Shown: positions 24,753 through 35,258 of the stretch, piece by piece
Numbering within the stretch: the stretch's first letter is position 1
How the letters are laid out: every line of letters begins with the position of its first letter
The notes under the pieces: generated by a model
Seen by the model: only the letters and a program-made list of their open reading frames with translations
The model's database searches: none
Told to the model about the DNA's origin: nothing
DNA from: Burkholderiaceae bacterium
GTDB lineage: Bacteria; Pseudomonadota; Gammaproteobacteria; Burkholderiales; Burkholderiaceae_B
DNA: 64,000 nucleotides
Direction of reading: 5' to 3'
Assembly (NCBI GenBank): GCA_030158305.1
Contig: JAOATE010000003.1
Span: 62,001 to 126,000 of the forward strand
Program-made: the position numbers and the translations under genes

Positions 24753-25820
24753 TTATTCGGAGCGAGTCGGCCAGCCCTGAAGATGCTCCTCAACCATATC
24801 CGCCAGTGCGCGAATCCAAGCCGGATCATCATTTAAGGCCGAGATATAACGAAATTGCTTGCCGCCTGCGTGCTTAAACGTGTCACCGACCTCAATCGAG
24901 ATTTCCTCGAGTGTCTCAAGACAGTCAGCCAAAAAGCCCGGACACACCACATCAATCTCCGTCACACCCTCTTTCGCGAGACGCTCAACCGTGGGCTCCG
25001 TATAGGGCTCGAGCCACTTGGCCGGCCCAAAACGGCTCTGAAATGTCACTAAATACTGATCGTCAGTCAAACCAAGATGCAACGCGAGGGCGCGTGCCGT
25101 CTCATAAGAATCCCTGCAATAAGGGTCTCCCATGTTGACGCATTGTTGCGGCAAACCATGAAAGCTCATGACAAGCTTTTGCGGACGGCCGTTTGCCGCC
25201 CAAAAAGCCGCGATTTTGTCACCCAAAGGCTTGATAAAAGAGGGATGGGTATGAAAACGCTTGATAAAGCGCATCGCAGGCTGATCACGCAATCTGGCCG
25301 CAACTTGTGTCACAGCGTCCACCACTGTGGCGGTTGTGCTGGAAGCGTACTGCGGGTAAAGAGGCACCACCAGGATATTTTCGCAACCACGCTCACGTAA
25401 AGACATCATGGCACTTTTAATCGAAGGGTTGCCGTAACGCATGCCCGTCTCCACCTCGACCTCAAGACCGCGCTCAGCAAAAACTTTACGCAAACCCTCC
25501 GTCTGACGTTGTGTGTAGACCAAGAGCGGTGAGCCCTCCTCCATCCAAATGCTCTGATAACGCGGCGCGAGCTTGCGTGGCCGCGCCAACAATATTGGGC
25601 CATTCAATATGGGCCACCACAAAAACTTGGGGATCTCGATGACGCGCGGATCAGATAAAAACTCCCGCAGATATCGTTTAATGGCCGGGGCGGTAGGCGC
25701 ATCCGGCGTCCCTAAGTTCACCAGCAACACCCCGACTCGGGCCTGAGTGAAGGGCTTGGGCCAAGGCACAAAACGCGTAGCAGGTGCGCTTGCACGCTTG
25801 GGTTCGGACCAAAATCGCAT
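24753..25820 (-). CDS. hemH: ferrochelatase
   Basis: VGVLLVNLGTPDAPTAPAIKRYLREFLSDPRVIEIP; KLVMSFHGLPQ; CPGFLADCLETLEEI. Confidence 0.98.
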   Translation of the reverse strand: MRFWSEPKRASAPATRFVPWPKPFTQARVGVLLVNLGTPDAPTAPAIKRYLREFLSDPRVIEIPKFLWWPILNGPILLARPRKLAPRYQSIWMEEGSPLLVYTQRQTEGLRKVFAERGLEVEVETGMRYGNPSIKSAMMSLRERGCENILVVPLYPQYASSTTATVVDAVTQVAARLRDQPAMRFIKRFHTHPSFIKPLGDKIAAFWAANGRPQKLVMSFHGLPQQCVNMGDPYCRDSYETARALALHLGLTDDQYLVTFQSRFGPAKWLEPYTEPTVERLAKEGVTEIDVVCPGFLADCLETLEEISIEVGDTFKHAGGKQFRYISALNDDPAWIRALADMVEEHLQGWPTRSE

Positions 25821-25821
25821 A

Positions 25822-26847
25822 TTAAGAACGCTCAGAAGAGTTGTGGCTCAGCGCGTTTGAAAGCAAACGCGCCGTAATATCGACAATAGGAATGACGCGC
25901 TCGTAGGCCATCCGCGTCGGACCAATGACACCCAGCGTCCCGATGACATGACCGTCGATACTGTAGGGTGCGGTAATCACAGACAGATCCTCGGTTGGCA
26001 CCAGATCAGAGTCGCCACCGATGTAAATTTGTACACCTTGCGCACGACTCGACACCTCGAGCAACTGCATGAGGTCGGTTTTTTTCTCAAACATCGAGAA
26101 GGTCTTGCGCAATCTGTCCATATCAGAAGCGAGCTCATTGACATCCAAAAGCCTGCGCTCGCCAGAAATCACCATTGTTTCAACTTCATCGGCTGCCTCA
26201 GCGCCTGCCTCGACGGCAGCTTGCATGAGGCGGGATGTGTCCTCTTGGAGGCGGGCGAGATCCTTTGCGAGTGTCTGCCTGACCTCGGAGAAAGACTTAC
26301 CCGCGAAGTTGTGATTGAAAAAATTGGCGGCTTCGATGAGTGCGGTACTGCTGTAATCTCGGGGGGTCAGCAAAATCCGGTTTTGCACGTCCCCATCCGG
26401 CGTCACAATGATGAGAAGAATACGCTTTTCCGAGAGCCGAATGAACTCGATTTGGCGAAAAACCTGAGCGCGCTTAGGGGATAAGACGACCCCAGCAAAC
26501 TGCGTCAAGCTCGACAGCATCGAAGCCGCGGCGTTGACCGCACGTGAAGGGTCGGAGGCTGACTGTAAATCCCGCACATTGGAAGTCGAAGCCAGCTCAA
26601 AAGGTTTGGCTGTCAACATTGTGTCGACAAACAAGCGATACCCTTTGGGAGTCGGCACGCGTCCGGCCGAGGTGTGCGGACTGTGAATCAGCCCGAACTC
26701 TTCGAGATCGGCCATCACGTTGCGAATAGTTGCAGGCGATAAATCGAACAATTTTGAGAGCGTACGGGATCCGACGGGCTGACCGTCGTCAATGTACCTT
26801 TCGATTAAAGCTTTCAGCAGGGAGCGCGCACGATCATCCATCATCAC
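25822..26847 (-). CDS. hrcA: heat-inducible transcription repressor HrcA
   Basis: [23 protein letters not shown]...[40 protein letters not shown]. Confidence 0.97.
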   Translation of the reverse strand: MMMDDRARSLLKALIERYIDDGQPVGSRTLSKLFDLSPATIRNVMADLEEFGLIHSPHTSAGRVPTPKGYRLFVDTMLTAKPFELASTSNVRDLQSASDPSRAVNAAASMLSSLTQFAGVVLSPKRAQVFRQIEFIRLSEKRILLIIVTPDGDVQNRILLTPRDYSSTALIEAANFFNHNFAGKSFSEVRQTLAKDLARLQEDTSRLMQAAVEAGAEAADEVETMVISGERRLLDVNELASDMDRLRKTFSMFEKKTDLMQLLEVSSRAQGVQIYIGGDSDLVPTEDLSVITAPYSIDGHVIGTLGVIGPTRMAYERVIPIVDITARLLSNALSHNSSERS

Positions 26848-26904
26848 CCTATTTTACCTTCCTCACCTCTATAATCGAATAGTTTTTCGTCGATTGAGCT
26901 TTGC

Positions 26905-27804
26905 ATGCATTTTCCCATCATCGCATTAGTGGGCCGTTACCAAGACTCGGGCTTGCATGCTCCGCTGCGCGCGCTTGCCACCCAGCTGACCCAAGCCGGC
27001 CGTCAGGTCCTGATCGAAGCCGAAACGGCTCGCCATACAGGCGTCTCAGAATACCCGGCCGCCGACTTTTCCGAAATTGGCCAACGCGCGGACCTCGCGA
27101 TTGTAATGGGCGGTGATGGCACGATGTTGGGTGCCGCGCGGCATCTGGCTCCCTTTGCCGTTCCGGTCGTGGGGATCAACCATGGTCGCCTAGGCTTCAT
27201 TACAGATATTCCTGTGCACGATGCGAATGCCGCGTTGACCGACCTGCTGCAGGGCCGCTTTGACACCGAGGAGCGTATGCTGCTGAGCGCCACAGTCTGG
27301 CGCGGCCAAGAGCAGATGTATGCTGCGACCGCACTCAATGATGTCGTGCTAAACCGCGCGGGTCGCGGGGGCATGATCGAGGTGCGCGTTGAGGTCAATA
27401 ATGCCTTCATGTACACACAGCGCGCCGATGGATTGATTGTTGCCACGCCGACGGGCTCAACCGCCTACGCCCTTTCAGCGGCCGGACCCATCCTGCACCC
27501 CTCAGTCAGTGCGATGCTCCTGGTCCCTGTCGCGCCCCAAACACTCTCTAACCGTCCCATCGTCATCCCCGCCGACAGCGTGCTCAACATGACCCTCAGT
27601 TCAATGAGTCGCGTCGAGCTTGGTGCTAGCGTGCACTTTGACATGCAGACGTGGTCAGATCTGACTTCCGGTGATCGTATTGTGGTGCAACGCGCGCCAC
27701 ATACGATTCGTTTCCTGCACCCCACCGGCTACAGCTTTTTTTCCACCTTGCGCCGCAAACTCGACTGGAATCGGCTACCGCAGTCCGGTAACGACGGGGA
27801 ATAA
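26905..27804 (+). CDS. nadK: NAD kinase
   Basis: VMGGDGTMLGAARHLA, GINHGRLGFITDIP, TPTGSTAYALSAAGPI motifs. Confidence 0.97.
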   Translation: MHFPIIALVGRYQDSGLHAPLRALATQLTQAGRQVLIEAETARHTGVSEYPAADFSEIGQRADLAIVMGGDGTMLGAARHLAPFAVPVVGINHGRLGFITDIPVHDANAALTDLLQGRFDTEERMLLSATVWRGQEQMYAATALNDVVLNRAGRGGMIEVRVEVNNAFMYTQRADGLIVATPTGSTAYALSAAGPILHPSVSAMLLVPVAPQTLSNRPIVIPADSVLNMTLSSMSRVELGASVHFDMQTWSDLTSGDRIVVQRAPHTIRFLHPTGYSFFSTLRRKLDWNRLPQSGNDGE

Positions 27805-27807
27805 AGG

Positions 27808-29451
27808 ATGCTACGCGCACTCCATATTCGCGACTTTGTGATCGTGACCGAAGCAGAAATCAGTTTTGAAGCGGGATTTACGGTCTTTTCAGGCGAAACC
27901 GGTGCAGGGAAATCCATTCTGATCGATGCTCTGGCTCTTACCTTAGGAGAGCGCGCCGACTCTTCGGTTTTACGAAGCGGTGCGGCGCGTGCTGAAATCA
28001 GTGCTGTGTTTGACGTACCGCCCGAGCTCACCCTCTGGCTTGCCGAGCATGATCTGAGCGGCGAGGACGAGCTGGTCTTGCGTCGGGTGGTCGATGCTCA
28101 AGGTCGCAGCCGCGCATACATCAACGGCTCGGCCGTGACGATTGCACAGCTGCGCGAGGTCGGCGAGTACCTAGTGGATATTCATGGCCAGCATGCCCAT
28201 CAGAGCCTGTTGCGCACCGAAAGTCAGCGCGACATGGTGGATGCGCACGGTGGACACCAGGCGCTGCGCCAACAGGTCTCACTCGCCTGGAAGGCCTTAA
28301 GGAAAATCGAACGTCAGCTCACACTTTCCGAACAAGACGCCAGTGCCTTGAATGCCGCCAGGGAAAAATTGGAATGGCAGCTCGGCGAACTGGATCGCCT
28401 GTCGCTCGGTGCGACAGAATGGGAAGAGGTGTCCGCCGAGCAAACGCGCCTGGCAAACGCTCAATCGCTGCTTGACGGTGCAGCCCTTGCACTCGGTTGT
28501 CTAGATGAAAACGAGGACTCGGCGCATCATCAGATCGTGGCAGCACTTCAGAAAATCTCTCAACTCCTGAGACATGATCCTGCGTTACAAGCCGTGCACG
28601 AGTCGCTTGAGTCCGCACGCATTTCAGTCAGCGAGGCGGTTTCCGACCTGAATGCCTATTTGTCGCGTGTAGAGCTCGATCCTGAAAGGCTCGCGATCGT
28701 CGACGAACGGATGCGTAATATTTTCGATCTTGCACGCAAATTCAAAACCGAGCCCGAACAACTTTACACGCTCCATGCGACCTTGCGCAGCGAACAACAA
28801 GCCCTGAGTGCCTCTGCGGATATTGAAACGCTTCGCGCCACGGCCGCCGCACTCAAAACCGAATACCAAACCCACGCCCGCGCACTGACGACAGCGCGGC
28901 GCAAAGCTGCTCTTGATCTGTCGAAACAAGTATCCAAGGCCATGCAAACCTTGGCAATGGAGGGCGGGCAGTTCAGCGTAGCGCTTGCCGAAGGTCCCGC
29001 TTCGGCGCAGGGTCAAGATGTCGTGGAGTTTTTAGTCGCCGGACACGCTGGAACGACCCCAAAACCCTTGGCAAAAGTGGCCTCAGGCGGCGAGCTGGCC
29101 CGGATTTCGCTGGCGCTTTCGGTGATTGCCAGCCGTGCCGCACGTGTGCCTACTCTGATATTTGATGAAGTCGACAGTGGAATTGGAGGCGCTGTGGCCG
29201 AGGTAGTCGGCAATCTGCTTCGTGAGCTGGGGTTACGCCATCAAGTGCTTTGCGTCACCCACCTCCCTCAAGTGGCGGCTCGGGGCCAGCAGCATTTTCA
29301 AGTCAGCAAGCAACAGACAAAGGGCTTAACCGAGTCGACGATTGCAAAACTTGATGTTCAGGCACGGATCGAAGAGGTCGCCAGAATGCTCGGCGGCATC
29401 AAAATCACTCCGACTACGCTCAAACACGCCCAAGAGCTGCTGGAGTCCTGA
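27808..29451 (+). CDS. recN: DNA repair protein RecN
   Basis: FSGETGAGKSILIDALALTLGERA; VASGGELARISLALSVI; LIFDEVDSGIGG. Confidence 0.98.
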   Translation: MLRALHIRDFVIVTEAEISFEAGFTVFSGETGAGKSILIDALALTLGERADSSVLRSGAARAEISAVFDVPPELTLWLAEHDLSGEDELVLRRVVDAQGRSRAYINGSAVTIAQLREVGEYLVDIHGQHAHQSLLRTESQRDMVDAHGGHQALRQQVSLAWKALRKIERQLTLSEQDASALNAAREKLEWQLGELDRLSLGATEWEEVSAEQTRLANAQSLLDGAALALGCLDENEDSAHHQIVAALQKISQLLRHDPALQAVHESLESARISVSEAVSDLNAYLSRVELDPERLAIVDERMRNIFDLARKFKTEPEQLYTLHATLRSEQQALSASADIETLRATAAALKTEYQTHARALTTARRKAALDLSKQVSKAMQTLAMEGGQFSVALAEGPASAQGQDVVEFLVAGHAGTTPKPLAKVASGGELARISLALSVIASRAARVPTLIFDEVDSGIGGAVAEVVGNLLRELGLRHQVLCVTHLPQVAARGQQHFQVSKQQTKGLTESTIAKLDVQARIEEVARMLGGIKITPTTLKHAQELLES

Positions 29452-29475
29452 GGGCTTGCAGTGGATCAGCTTTGT

Positions 29476-29895
29476 TTAGTGACAGCTTTTACACACACCA
29501 TACAAAACCATGGCATGACTTTCCAGCGTAAAACCGTTGTCTCGTGCGATTTTGTGCTGACGCTTTTCGATCTCATCGTCATTGAATTCGGTCACTGAAC
29601 CGCAATGGGTACAGATCAAATGATCGTGGTGATCACCATCATTGAGCTCAAAAATCGATTTGCCTCCGTCAAACTGGCTTCTGGACAGGATGCCGGCTTG
29701 CTCAAATTGAGTCAGCACTCTGTAAACAGTCGCCAAACCGATATCGATATTTTCAGCAATGAGAAAGCGATATACATCTTCTGCGCTTAAATGACGATCG
29801 TCTGACTTACGAAAAATGTCTAAAATCTTTAAACGCGGAAATGTGGCTTTTAAGCCAACGTTTTTTAAATCACTTTGATCGTTTTCGAGATCCAC
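29476..29895 (-). CDS. fur: ferric uptake regulator
   Basis: [19 protein letters not shown]...[10 protein letters not shown]...[16 protein letters not shown]. Confidence 0.97.
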   Translation of the reverse strand: MDLENDQSDLKNVGLKATFPRLKILDIFRKSDDRHLSAEDVYRFLIAENIDIGLATVYRVLTQFEQAGILSRSQFDGGKSIFELNDGDHHDHLICTHCGSVTEFNDDEIEKRQHKIARDNGFTLESHAMVLYGVCKSCH

Positions 29896-29977
29896 GGATT
29901 GTCCTGTAAGGTAAAGACTTCGGCTCTGTAAAGCTTTATGATAACGTCTTTAGTCCTTTACCCATCAGAGGTTCGCA

Positions 29978-30562
29978 GTGTTCATGCTCCGTCAATACAC
30001 CTCTCCTTTGCGCACTGGCTTGGCTTTGCTTGCCCTGGCGGTCGGTATGACTGCTCTTTCTGGCTGCACCTCTAGCCAGTGGGGCTTCCCTTACAAGTCT
30101 GGCGTCCAACAAGGCAACTGGATCACAAAAGATCAGGTGGCGCTGCTGCGCCCCGGGATGACACGTGAACAAGTTCGCTTTGCCTTAGGCACACCAACAC
30201 TGAGCAGCGCGCTGCATGCCAACCGCTGGGACTACCCCTACTATTACCGTTCAGGCAACGGCAAGGTCGAAGATCGCGTATTCACCGTGCTTTTTGACGG
30301 TGGACAGCTCACCAGCTGGAAAGGTGATGAGCAGCCTGAATTGCAGCCCTTTCAAATTGCTCGCGACGAAGTCGGTATCTCCAAGCGCGAAGGCGCGCAG
30401 GACGCTTTATTTAGAGAGCGTCAGGCAAACGACTCCGGCATCGGCGCACCGATCGAAATGGCACCTGGCCTGACCTTGGGACAGACCATCGGAGACACGT
30501 CGGTCTCTGACCCTGCGGCGATTCCAGGCGCTCCCGAAGACGCGCCTGCGCCACTGCAATAA
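29978..30562 (+). CDS. bamE: outer membrane protein assembly factor BamE (SmpA/OmlA)
   Basis: LSGCTS lipobox; [28 protein letters not shown]. Confidence 0.95.
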   Translation: MFMLRQYTSPLRTGLALLALAVGMTALSGCTSSQWGFPYKSGVQQGNWITKDQVALLRPGMTREQVRFALGTPTLSSALHANRWDYPYYYRSGNGKVEDRVFTVLFDGGQLTSWKGDEQPELQPFQIARDEVGISKREGAQDALFRERQANDSGIGAPIEMAPGLTLGQTIGDTSVSDPAAIPGAPEDAPAPLQ

Positions 30563-30582
30563 ACACCGTTACAAAAGAGTTC

Positions 30583-31377
30583 ATGATGAGAATTGCAATT
30601 GCTGGAGCGAGCGGTCGCATGGGCCGTATGCTCATCGAAGCGGTCACTCAATCGAATGACCTGCAACTGACCGTTGCCCTCGATATCGCCGGTGCGCCAA
30701 TGTTGGGGCAAGATGCATGTGCGTTTCTTGGCCAACCAAGCGGCGTGCTGATCACGGATCAGCTTGCTGCGATCAAAGATGCTGATTGCCTGATTGATTT
30801 CACCCGACCTGAAGGTTCACTGCAGCACTTAGCGGCCTGCGTGGAGCATAGCGTCAACATGGTGATTGGTACGACAGGTTTTGACGAAGCTGGCAAAGCT
30901 GCGATCACCAAAGCAGCCGAGAGTATTGGAATTGTGTTTGCCCCGAATATGAGCGTGGGCGTCAACGCCACGCTCAAATTGCTCGATATGGCGGCACGTA
31001 TCCTGAACTCTGGCTATGACGTCGAGGTCTTCGAAGCCCATCACCGCCACAAGGTGGATGCTCCCTCGGGTACAGCTCTCAAAATGGGGGAAACGATTGC
31101 AGAAGCCTGGGGCAAACCCCTCGATGAGATTGCAACCTGGACACGCCACGGACATACTGGCGCCCGCAAAACAGGTGAAATCGGTTTTTCCGTCGTGCGC
31201 GGCGGGGATATCGTCGGTGATCACACGGTGTTTTTCTGTGGCACGGGCGAGCGTATCGAAATTTCTCACCGCTCGAGCAGCCGTGCCGGCTATGCAGAAG
31301 GCAGTCTCCGTGCAGCCAGATTTCTAGAGGGCAAACATCAAGGCTTGTTCGATATGCAAACCGTGCTGGGTCTTTGA
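30583..31377 (+). CDS. dapB: 4-hydroxy-tetrahydrodipicolinate reductase
   Basis: [39 protein letters not shown]. Confidence 0.98.
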   Translation: MMRIAIAGASGRMGRMLIEAVTQSNDLQLTVALDIAGAPMLGQDACAFLGQPSGVLITDQLAAIKDADCLIDFTRPEGSLQHLAACVEHSVNMVIGTTGFDEAGKAAITKAAESIGIVFAPNMSVGVNATLKLLDMAARILNSGYDVEVFEAHHRHKVDAPSGTALKMGETIAEAWGKPLDEIATWTRHGHTGARKTGEIGFSVVRGGDIVGDHTVFFCGTGERIEISHRSSSRAGYAEGSLRAARFLEGKHQGLFDMQTVLGL

Positions 31378-31432
31378 TCTAGCCCCGCATTGATGGGCCC
31401 TGGCATTTCGAACAAACGCCTTTCGAACACAC

Positions 31433-32518
31433 TTAGGTCACTGCGGCCGCGCCAGACACTACGACAGGCTCGATTTCAAGGTCGACCCCAAATTGTGTAC
31501 GGATTGCTGAGCGTACGTCTTGGGCAAGTCCCAAGAGCTCTAAGTCTTGCGCCCCTCCGTAGTTCACCAACACCAAGGCTTGACGTTCATGCACGCCGAC
31601 CGCCCCTTGGCGTCTACCTTTCCAGCCCGCACGTTCAATCATCCATCCTGCGGCAAGTTTAAAGCTGCCATCCGGCTGAGCATAGGCCACCAAATCGGCA
31701 AATTTTTGCTTGAGTGACGCATATACAGTCGCCGACACAATTGGATTTTTAAAAAAGCTTCCGGCATTCCCTAAAATGGCAGGATCAGGTAATTTGGTGC
31801 GCCGAATGTCACATACGGCATCCATCACTTGTTGCGCGGTCACGTCTTCAGAATCCATCGCGGCAAGCCTTGGATGTTTTTGTAGATCTGGGTAGGTCAG
31901 TACAGGTGCCCAGCGCTTGGGCAACAAAAATCGCACTGACACAATCAACCACGTGCCAGGGACAGCACGCTTAAAAATGCTGTCTCGGTAAGCAAAAGCA
32001 CACTCAGCTCTGGACAACGTAATCAGGCGTCCCTCCGGAATATGCCAAGCCGTGACAGATTCGATGCGCTCCTGTACCTCAACGCCGTACGCACCAATAT
32101 TTTGGACAGGTGAGGCGCCAACGGTGCCCGGAATGAGTGCCAAGTTTTCGAGTCCCAGCCAACCGCTTTTTGTCGCGGTTTCCACCCAATCATGCCAACT
32201 TTCGCCGGCGGCGACATCAATACGATCAGCCTCATCCTGATCGGGCGCGCATGCCTCGACCAGTGCAATTCCCTTGAGTGCCACTTGCACCACCACACGA
32301 TTCAGCTCGGCAGGCAAGACAACATTACTCCCGCCGCCCAGCACGAACAGGTCGTGATGGTCGCGATAAAGTGCAGTGATCTGCGCAAGTTGGGAGAGCG
32401 AAGTCAGCGTCAAGACGCGCTTGGCCCGACACGCCAACCCGAGCGTATTGAGTCGATCAAGCGATATCGATTGCAGCGAATTGTCAAAATCAGAACAATT
32501 TTGGGTTGGATTTGACAT
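31433..32518 (-). CDS. murB: UDP-N-acetylenolpyruvoylglucosamine reductase
   Basis: VLGGGSNVVLP; LENLALIPGTVGASPVQNIGAYGVEV; ILGNAGSFFKNPIV. Confidence 0.97.
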   Translation of the reverse strand: MSNPTQNCSDFDNSLQSISLDRLNTLGLACRAKRVLTLTSLSQLAQITALYRDHHDLFVLGGGSNVVLPAELNRVVVQVALKGIALVEACAPDQDEADRIDVAAGESWHDWVETATKSGWLGLENLALIPGTVGASPVQNIGAYGVEVQERIESVTAWHIPEGRLITLSRAECAFAYRDSIFKRAVPGTWLIVSVRFLLPKRWAPVLTYPDLQKHPRLAAMDSEDVTAQQVMDAVCDIRRTKLPDPAILGNAGSFFKNPIVSATVYASLKQKFADLVAYAQPDGSFKLAAGWMIERAGWKGRRQGAVGVHERQALVLVNYGGAQDLELLGLAQDVRSAIRTQFGVDLEIEPVVVSGAAAVT

Positions 32519-32540
32519 GTAGGTGGGTAGTTATGATATA
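32512..32540 (+). promoter_or_regulatory. sigma-70 promoter of tRNA-Gly
   Basis: TTGACA-N17-GATATA; the -35 box overlaps the murB start codon on the opposite strand. Confidence 0.65.
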
Positions 32541-32582
32541 GTTTTGGTCTTCGCACGAAACAACGTTTTTTGTGAAGACCAA

Positions 32583-32658
32583 GCGGGAGTAGCTCAGTTG
32601 GTAGAGCGCAACCTTGCCAAGGTTGAGGTCGCGAGTTCGAGCCTCGTCTCCCGCTCCA
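32583..32658 (+). tRNA. tRNA-Gly (GCC), CCA encoded
   Basis: GCGGGAG/CTCCCGC acceptor, TAGCTCAGTTGGTAGAGC D-arm, anticodon loop TTGCCAA, TTCGAGC T-loop, TCCA 3' end. Confidence 0.97.
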
Positions 32659-32666
32659 AATTCGGC

Positions 32667-32706
32667 AAAAAAAGCCTGACACAATTTAATTGCGTCAGGC
32701 TTTTTT
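32667..32706. terminator. bidirectional intrinsic terminator (tRNA-Gly / Bug gene)
   Basis: AAAAAAAGCCTGAC...GTCAGGCTTTTTT. Confidence 0.9.
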
Positions 32707-32720
32707 CTTTGGTGCACTGA

Positions 32721-33704
32721 TCAATCAAGCTTGGCACCAGATTTTTTGACGACATCCGCCCAGAGCTTAATCTCGCCATCCACAAACTTTCCAAACTGCG
32801 CACCCGTCAGATCAGGGAACTCAGCGCCATTTGTTGCCCAAACCTTAACGATCGTGTCGTCTTTTGACGCCTTTTTGATTTCGTCAATCAGCTTGGCCTG
32901 CACAGCAGGTGGAGTACCCTTTGGCGCCCAGATCGCGTACCAGGTGCTGACGGAGTAATCAGGCAAGCCGAGTTCCTTGGCACTTGGAACATCAGGAATT
33001 GCGGGATTACGCGAAGCACCCGCCACCATCAAAGGCTTGATTCGGCCAGATTTGATGTGGGCAGACGAAGAACCCAAACCGTCAAACATCATATCGACAT
33101 CGCCAGCCATCAAACCCTGCAATGCAGGACCTGCGCCACGGTAGGGAATGTGCGCAATATTGGTGTTGGTCTGAATTTTGAACAACTCACCGGCGAGGTG
33201 GTGGGAAGTGCCGCTGCCGGCGGAGCCATAATTCAACTTGCCTGGGTTGGCGTTGACTTGATTCATAAAGGCCTTGAAATCGCCCGGCACTTTTTGAGGA
33301 TTGACGACCAGTACCTGTGGGACCCGTGCAACGATTGCGATCGGCACAAAATCTTTTTGGAGATCGTAATCAAGCTTGGGGTACATCGATGGCGCGATGG
33401 AGTGATGTACGGCACCCACAAAGAGTGTGTAACCGTCAGGTGCCGCTTTCGCCGCAATGCCTGCACCGAGGGTACCGCCTGCGCCACCGCGATTGTCGAT
33501 GATGACCTGTTTGCCAAGCGACTTGCTCAACACGGCGGCCAATGGACGCGCAAAGGCATCCGTGCCACCCCCAGCTGGGAATGGGACAACCAAGGTCACT
33601 GGCTTAGTCGGCCAAGCGGTCTGCGCTAAGGCGCCGGTTGCGGACAAGGCTAAGGCACACGCACCTACTTGCATCAGTATCCGACGCTTAATGATTGTTT
33701 TCAT
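32721..33704 (-). CDS. Bug-family tripartite tricarboxylate transporter substrate-binding protein
   Basis: Signal peptide; WPTKPVTLVVPFPAGGGTDAFARPLA...VIIDNRGGAGGTLGAG. Confidence 0.96.
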   Translation of the reverse strand: MKTIIKRRILMQVGACALALSATGALAQTAWPTKPVTLVVPFPAGGGTDAFARPLAAVLSKSLGKQVIIDNRGGAGGTLGAGIAAKAAPDGYTLFVGAVHHSIAPSMYPKLDYDLQKDFVPIAIVARVPQVLVVNPQKVPGDFKAFMNQVNANPGKLNYGSAGSGTSHHLAGELFKIQTNTNIAHIPYRGAGPALQGLMAGDVDMMFDGLGSSSAHIKSGRIKPLMVAGASRNPAIPDVPSAKELGLPDYSVSTWYAIWAPKGTPPAVQAKLIDEIKKASKDDTIVKVWATNGAEFPDLTGAQFGKFVDGEIKLWADVVKKSGAKLD

Positions 33705-33859
33705 GGATGTCTCCAGATTTGTTGTTCAATAGAACCATTGCACAGGGATTGCTCAAGGCAGTTCCCACGCAACAGGCTTAGGCGAGAGTATAGTTTGTAC
33801 TAGCGCCTATTAAAAACTGCTTTTGTAGTATGATCTGCGGCTGCGTAAAGCTTCGTGTT

Positions 33860-33933
33860 GGCGCAATGGCAGAGTGGTTATGCAGCGGATTGCAAATCCG
33901 TGTAGCTCGGTTCGATTCCGGGTTGCGCCTCCA
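33860..33933 (+). tRNA. tRNA-Cys (GCA), CCA encoded
   Basis: GGCGCAA/TTGCGCC acceptor, anticodon arm CGGATTGCAAATCCG (GCA), TTCGATT T-loop, TCCA. Confidence 0.96.
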
Positions 33934-33983
33934 ACACAAAACAAGCCCTAGTGCGCGGCGAAAAGCCCTTAGACAAGCGCCAC

Positions 33984-35258
33984 ATGAAAAATCCAGCCTC
34001 CCAATCGCTCCCCTCCTCGAGAGACCCGCACCAGACTCCTACTGGTTTTGTGGCGTTTAGGATCATCCTTGTTTTTGCCTGCGGGTACTTTCTCTCCTAT
34101 GTCTTGCGATCCGTCAACGCAGCGATTGCCCCCCTTTTGGCAGAGGATCTGCAGCTTTCGCCTGGTGAACTCGGCTGGCTCACCTCCGCATATTTTTTGG
34201 CCTTTAGCGCCGTACAAATCCCGGTAGGCATTTGGTTAGATCGTCATGGCGCCCGCCGCACGGAGTCTGCCCTGCTGTTGGTGGCTGCCGCAGGTGCGGC
34301 ACTGATGGCAACGAGCGAAGCACTATGGCTGCTTTCGGTTGGCCGTATGATGATTGGCGTTGGTGTTTCGGCCTGCCTGATGGCAGCTTACTCATACTTT
34401 CGTCGTTGCTTTTCAGCAGAGCAACAGCCCCGTCTGGTCATGTATATGCTGATTGCCGGCACATCGGGGGCGCTCATGGCTAGCCAACCGGCCCTGGCCT
34501 TGGCAGAGTGGATCGGCTGGCGGCATTCGTTTGGTCTGATCGCGATTTTGCTGGTGCTCAGTGCCTTGGCGATTTTCTTGTTTGCAGGTGATTTAGACCG
34601 GCAACACACACCGCCTGCCACAACGCATCACCGCGAAGGGGGCTTTCTCACGCTTTGCAAGCATCCACTCATGGTGCAGGCGATTCCGCCCACCATTTTT
34701 ATTGTGGGCGGCTTTGGTGCGTTGCAAACACTCTGGGCAGGCCCTTGGTTTACGGGTGTGTTGGGCATGACGCCCGACCAGGCGAGCCAGACCCTGCTGT
34801 ACCTGAATGCCATGATTTTGCTTGCTTATATTTTGATGGGCACGATCAGTCCCTGGCTCATCAAACGCGGCATCACTCTCGCGACACAGTCCCTATGCGC
34901 ATTGATTTGGATTCCACTGTGCTTTGCAGTGATTGTTTTCTGGCAAGGCGCACTGTCTTGGATTGTCTGGCTGATCCTGTCATTGATGGTGCCCGCGATG
35001 TTTTTACTGCAAACCCAGGTGGCGCTTGCTTTTCCCAAACACATCGCCGGTCGCATTCTGACCACCTATAACCTGATGGTTTTTGTGGGTTCCTTTGCGG
35101 TGCAATGGGGGTTTGGATTGTTGACAGACTTGTTTATTGCTTTTGGTTACGACTCCTCACAAGCGCTCACTGGAGCAATGGGCAGCCTAGTGATCTTGCA
35201 ATTTATCAGCATGTTCTGGTTTCTAGCGAGAAAACCTCATGGATCAATCGGTACTTGA
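33984..35258 (+). CDS. MFS transporter
   Basis: 12-TM pattern; IWLDRHGARRTESALLLVAAAGAALMA; start revised to MKNPAS. Confidence 0.9.
   Translation: MKNPASQSLPSSRDPHQTPTGFVAFRIILVFACGYFLSYVLRSVNAAIAPLLAEDLQLSPGELGWLTSAYFLAFSAVQIPVGIWLDRHGARRTESALLLVAAAGAALMATSEALWLLSVGRMMIGVGVSACLMAAYSYFRRCFSAEQQPRLVMYMLIAGTSGALMASQPALALAEWIGWRHSFGLIAILLVLSALAIFLFAGDLDRQHTPPATTHHREGGFLTLCKHPLMVQAIPPTIFIVGGFGALQTLWAGPWFTGVLGMTPDQASQTLLYLNAMILLAYILMGTISPWLIKRGITLATQSLCALIWIPLCFAVIVFWQGALSWIVWLILSLMVPAMFLLQTQVALAFPKHIAGRILTTYNLMVFVGSFAVQWGFGLLTDLFIAFGYDSSQALTGAMGSLVILQFISMFWFLARKPHGSIGT

Noticed and set aside
32490-32720. ORFs with peptides GAGDEARTRDLNLGKVALYQLSYSR and GVAQLVERNLAKVEVASSSLVSRS
   Set aside because: Well-known spurious translations of tRNA genes; they overlie tRNA-Gly(GCC).
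33057-33629. 190-aa + strand ORF
   Set aside because: Antisense shadow of the Bug-family gene.
33830-34066. ORFs GAMAEWLCSGLQIRVARFDSGLRLQ and EAQPGIEPSYTDLQSAA
   Set aside because: Spurious translations of tRNA-Cys(GCA).
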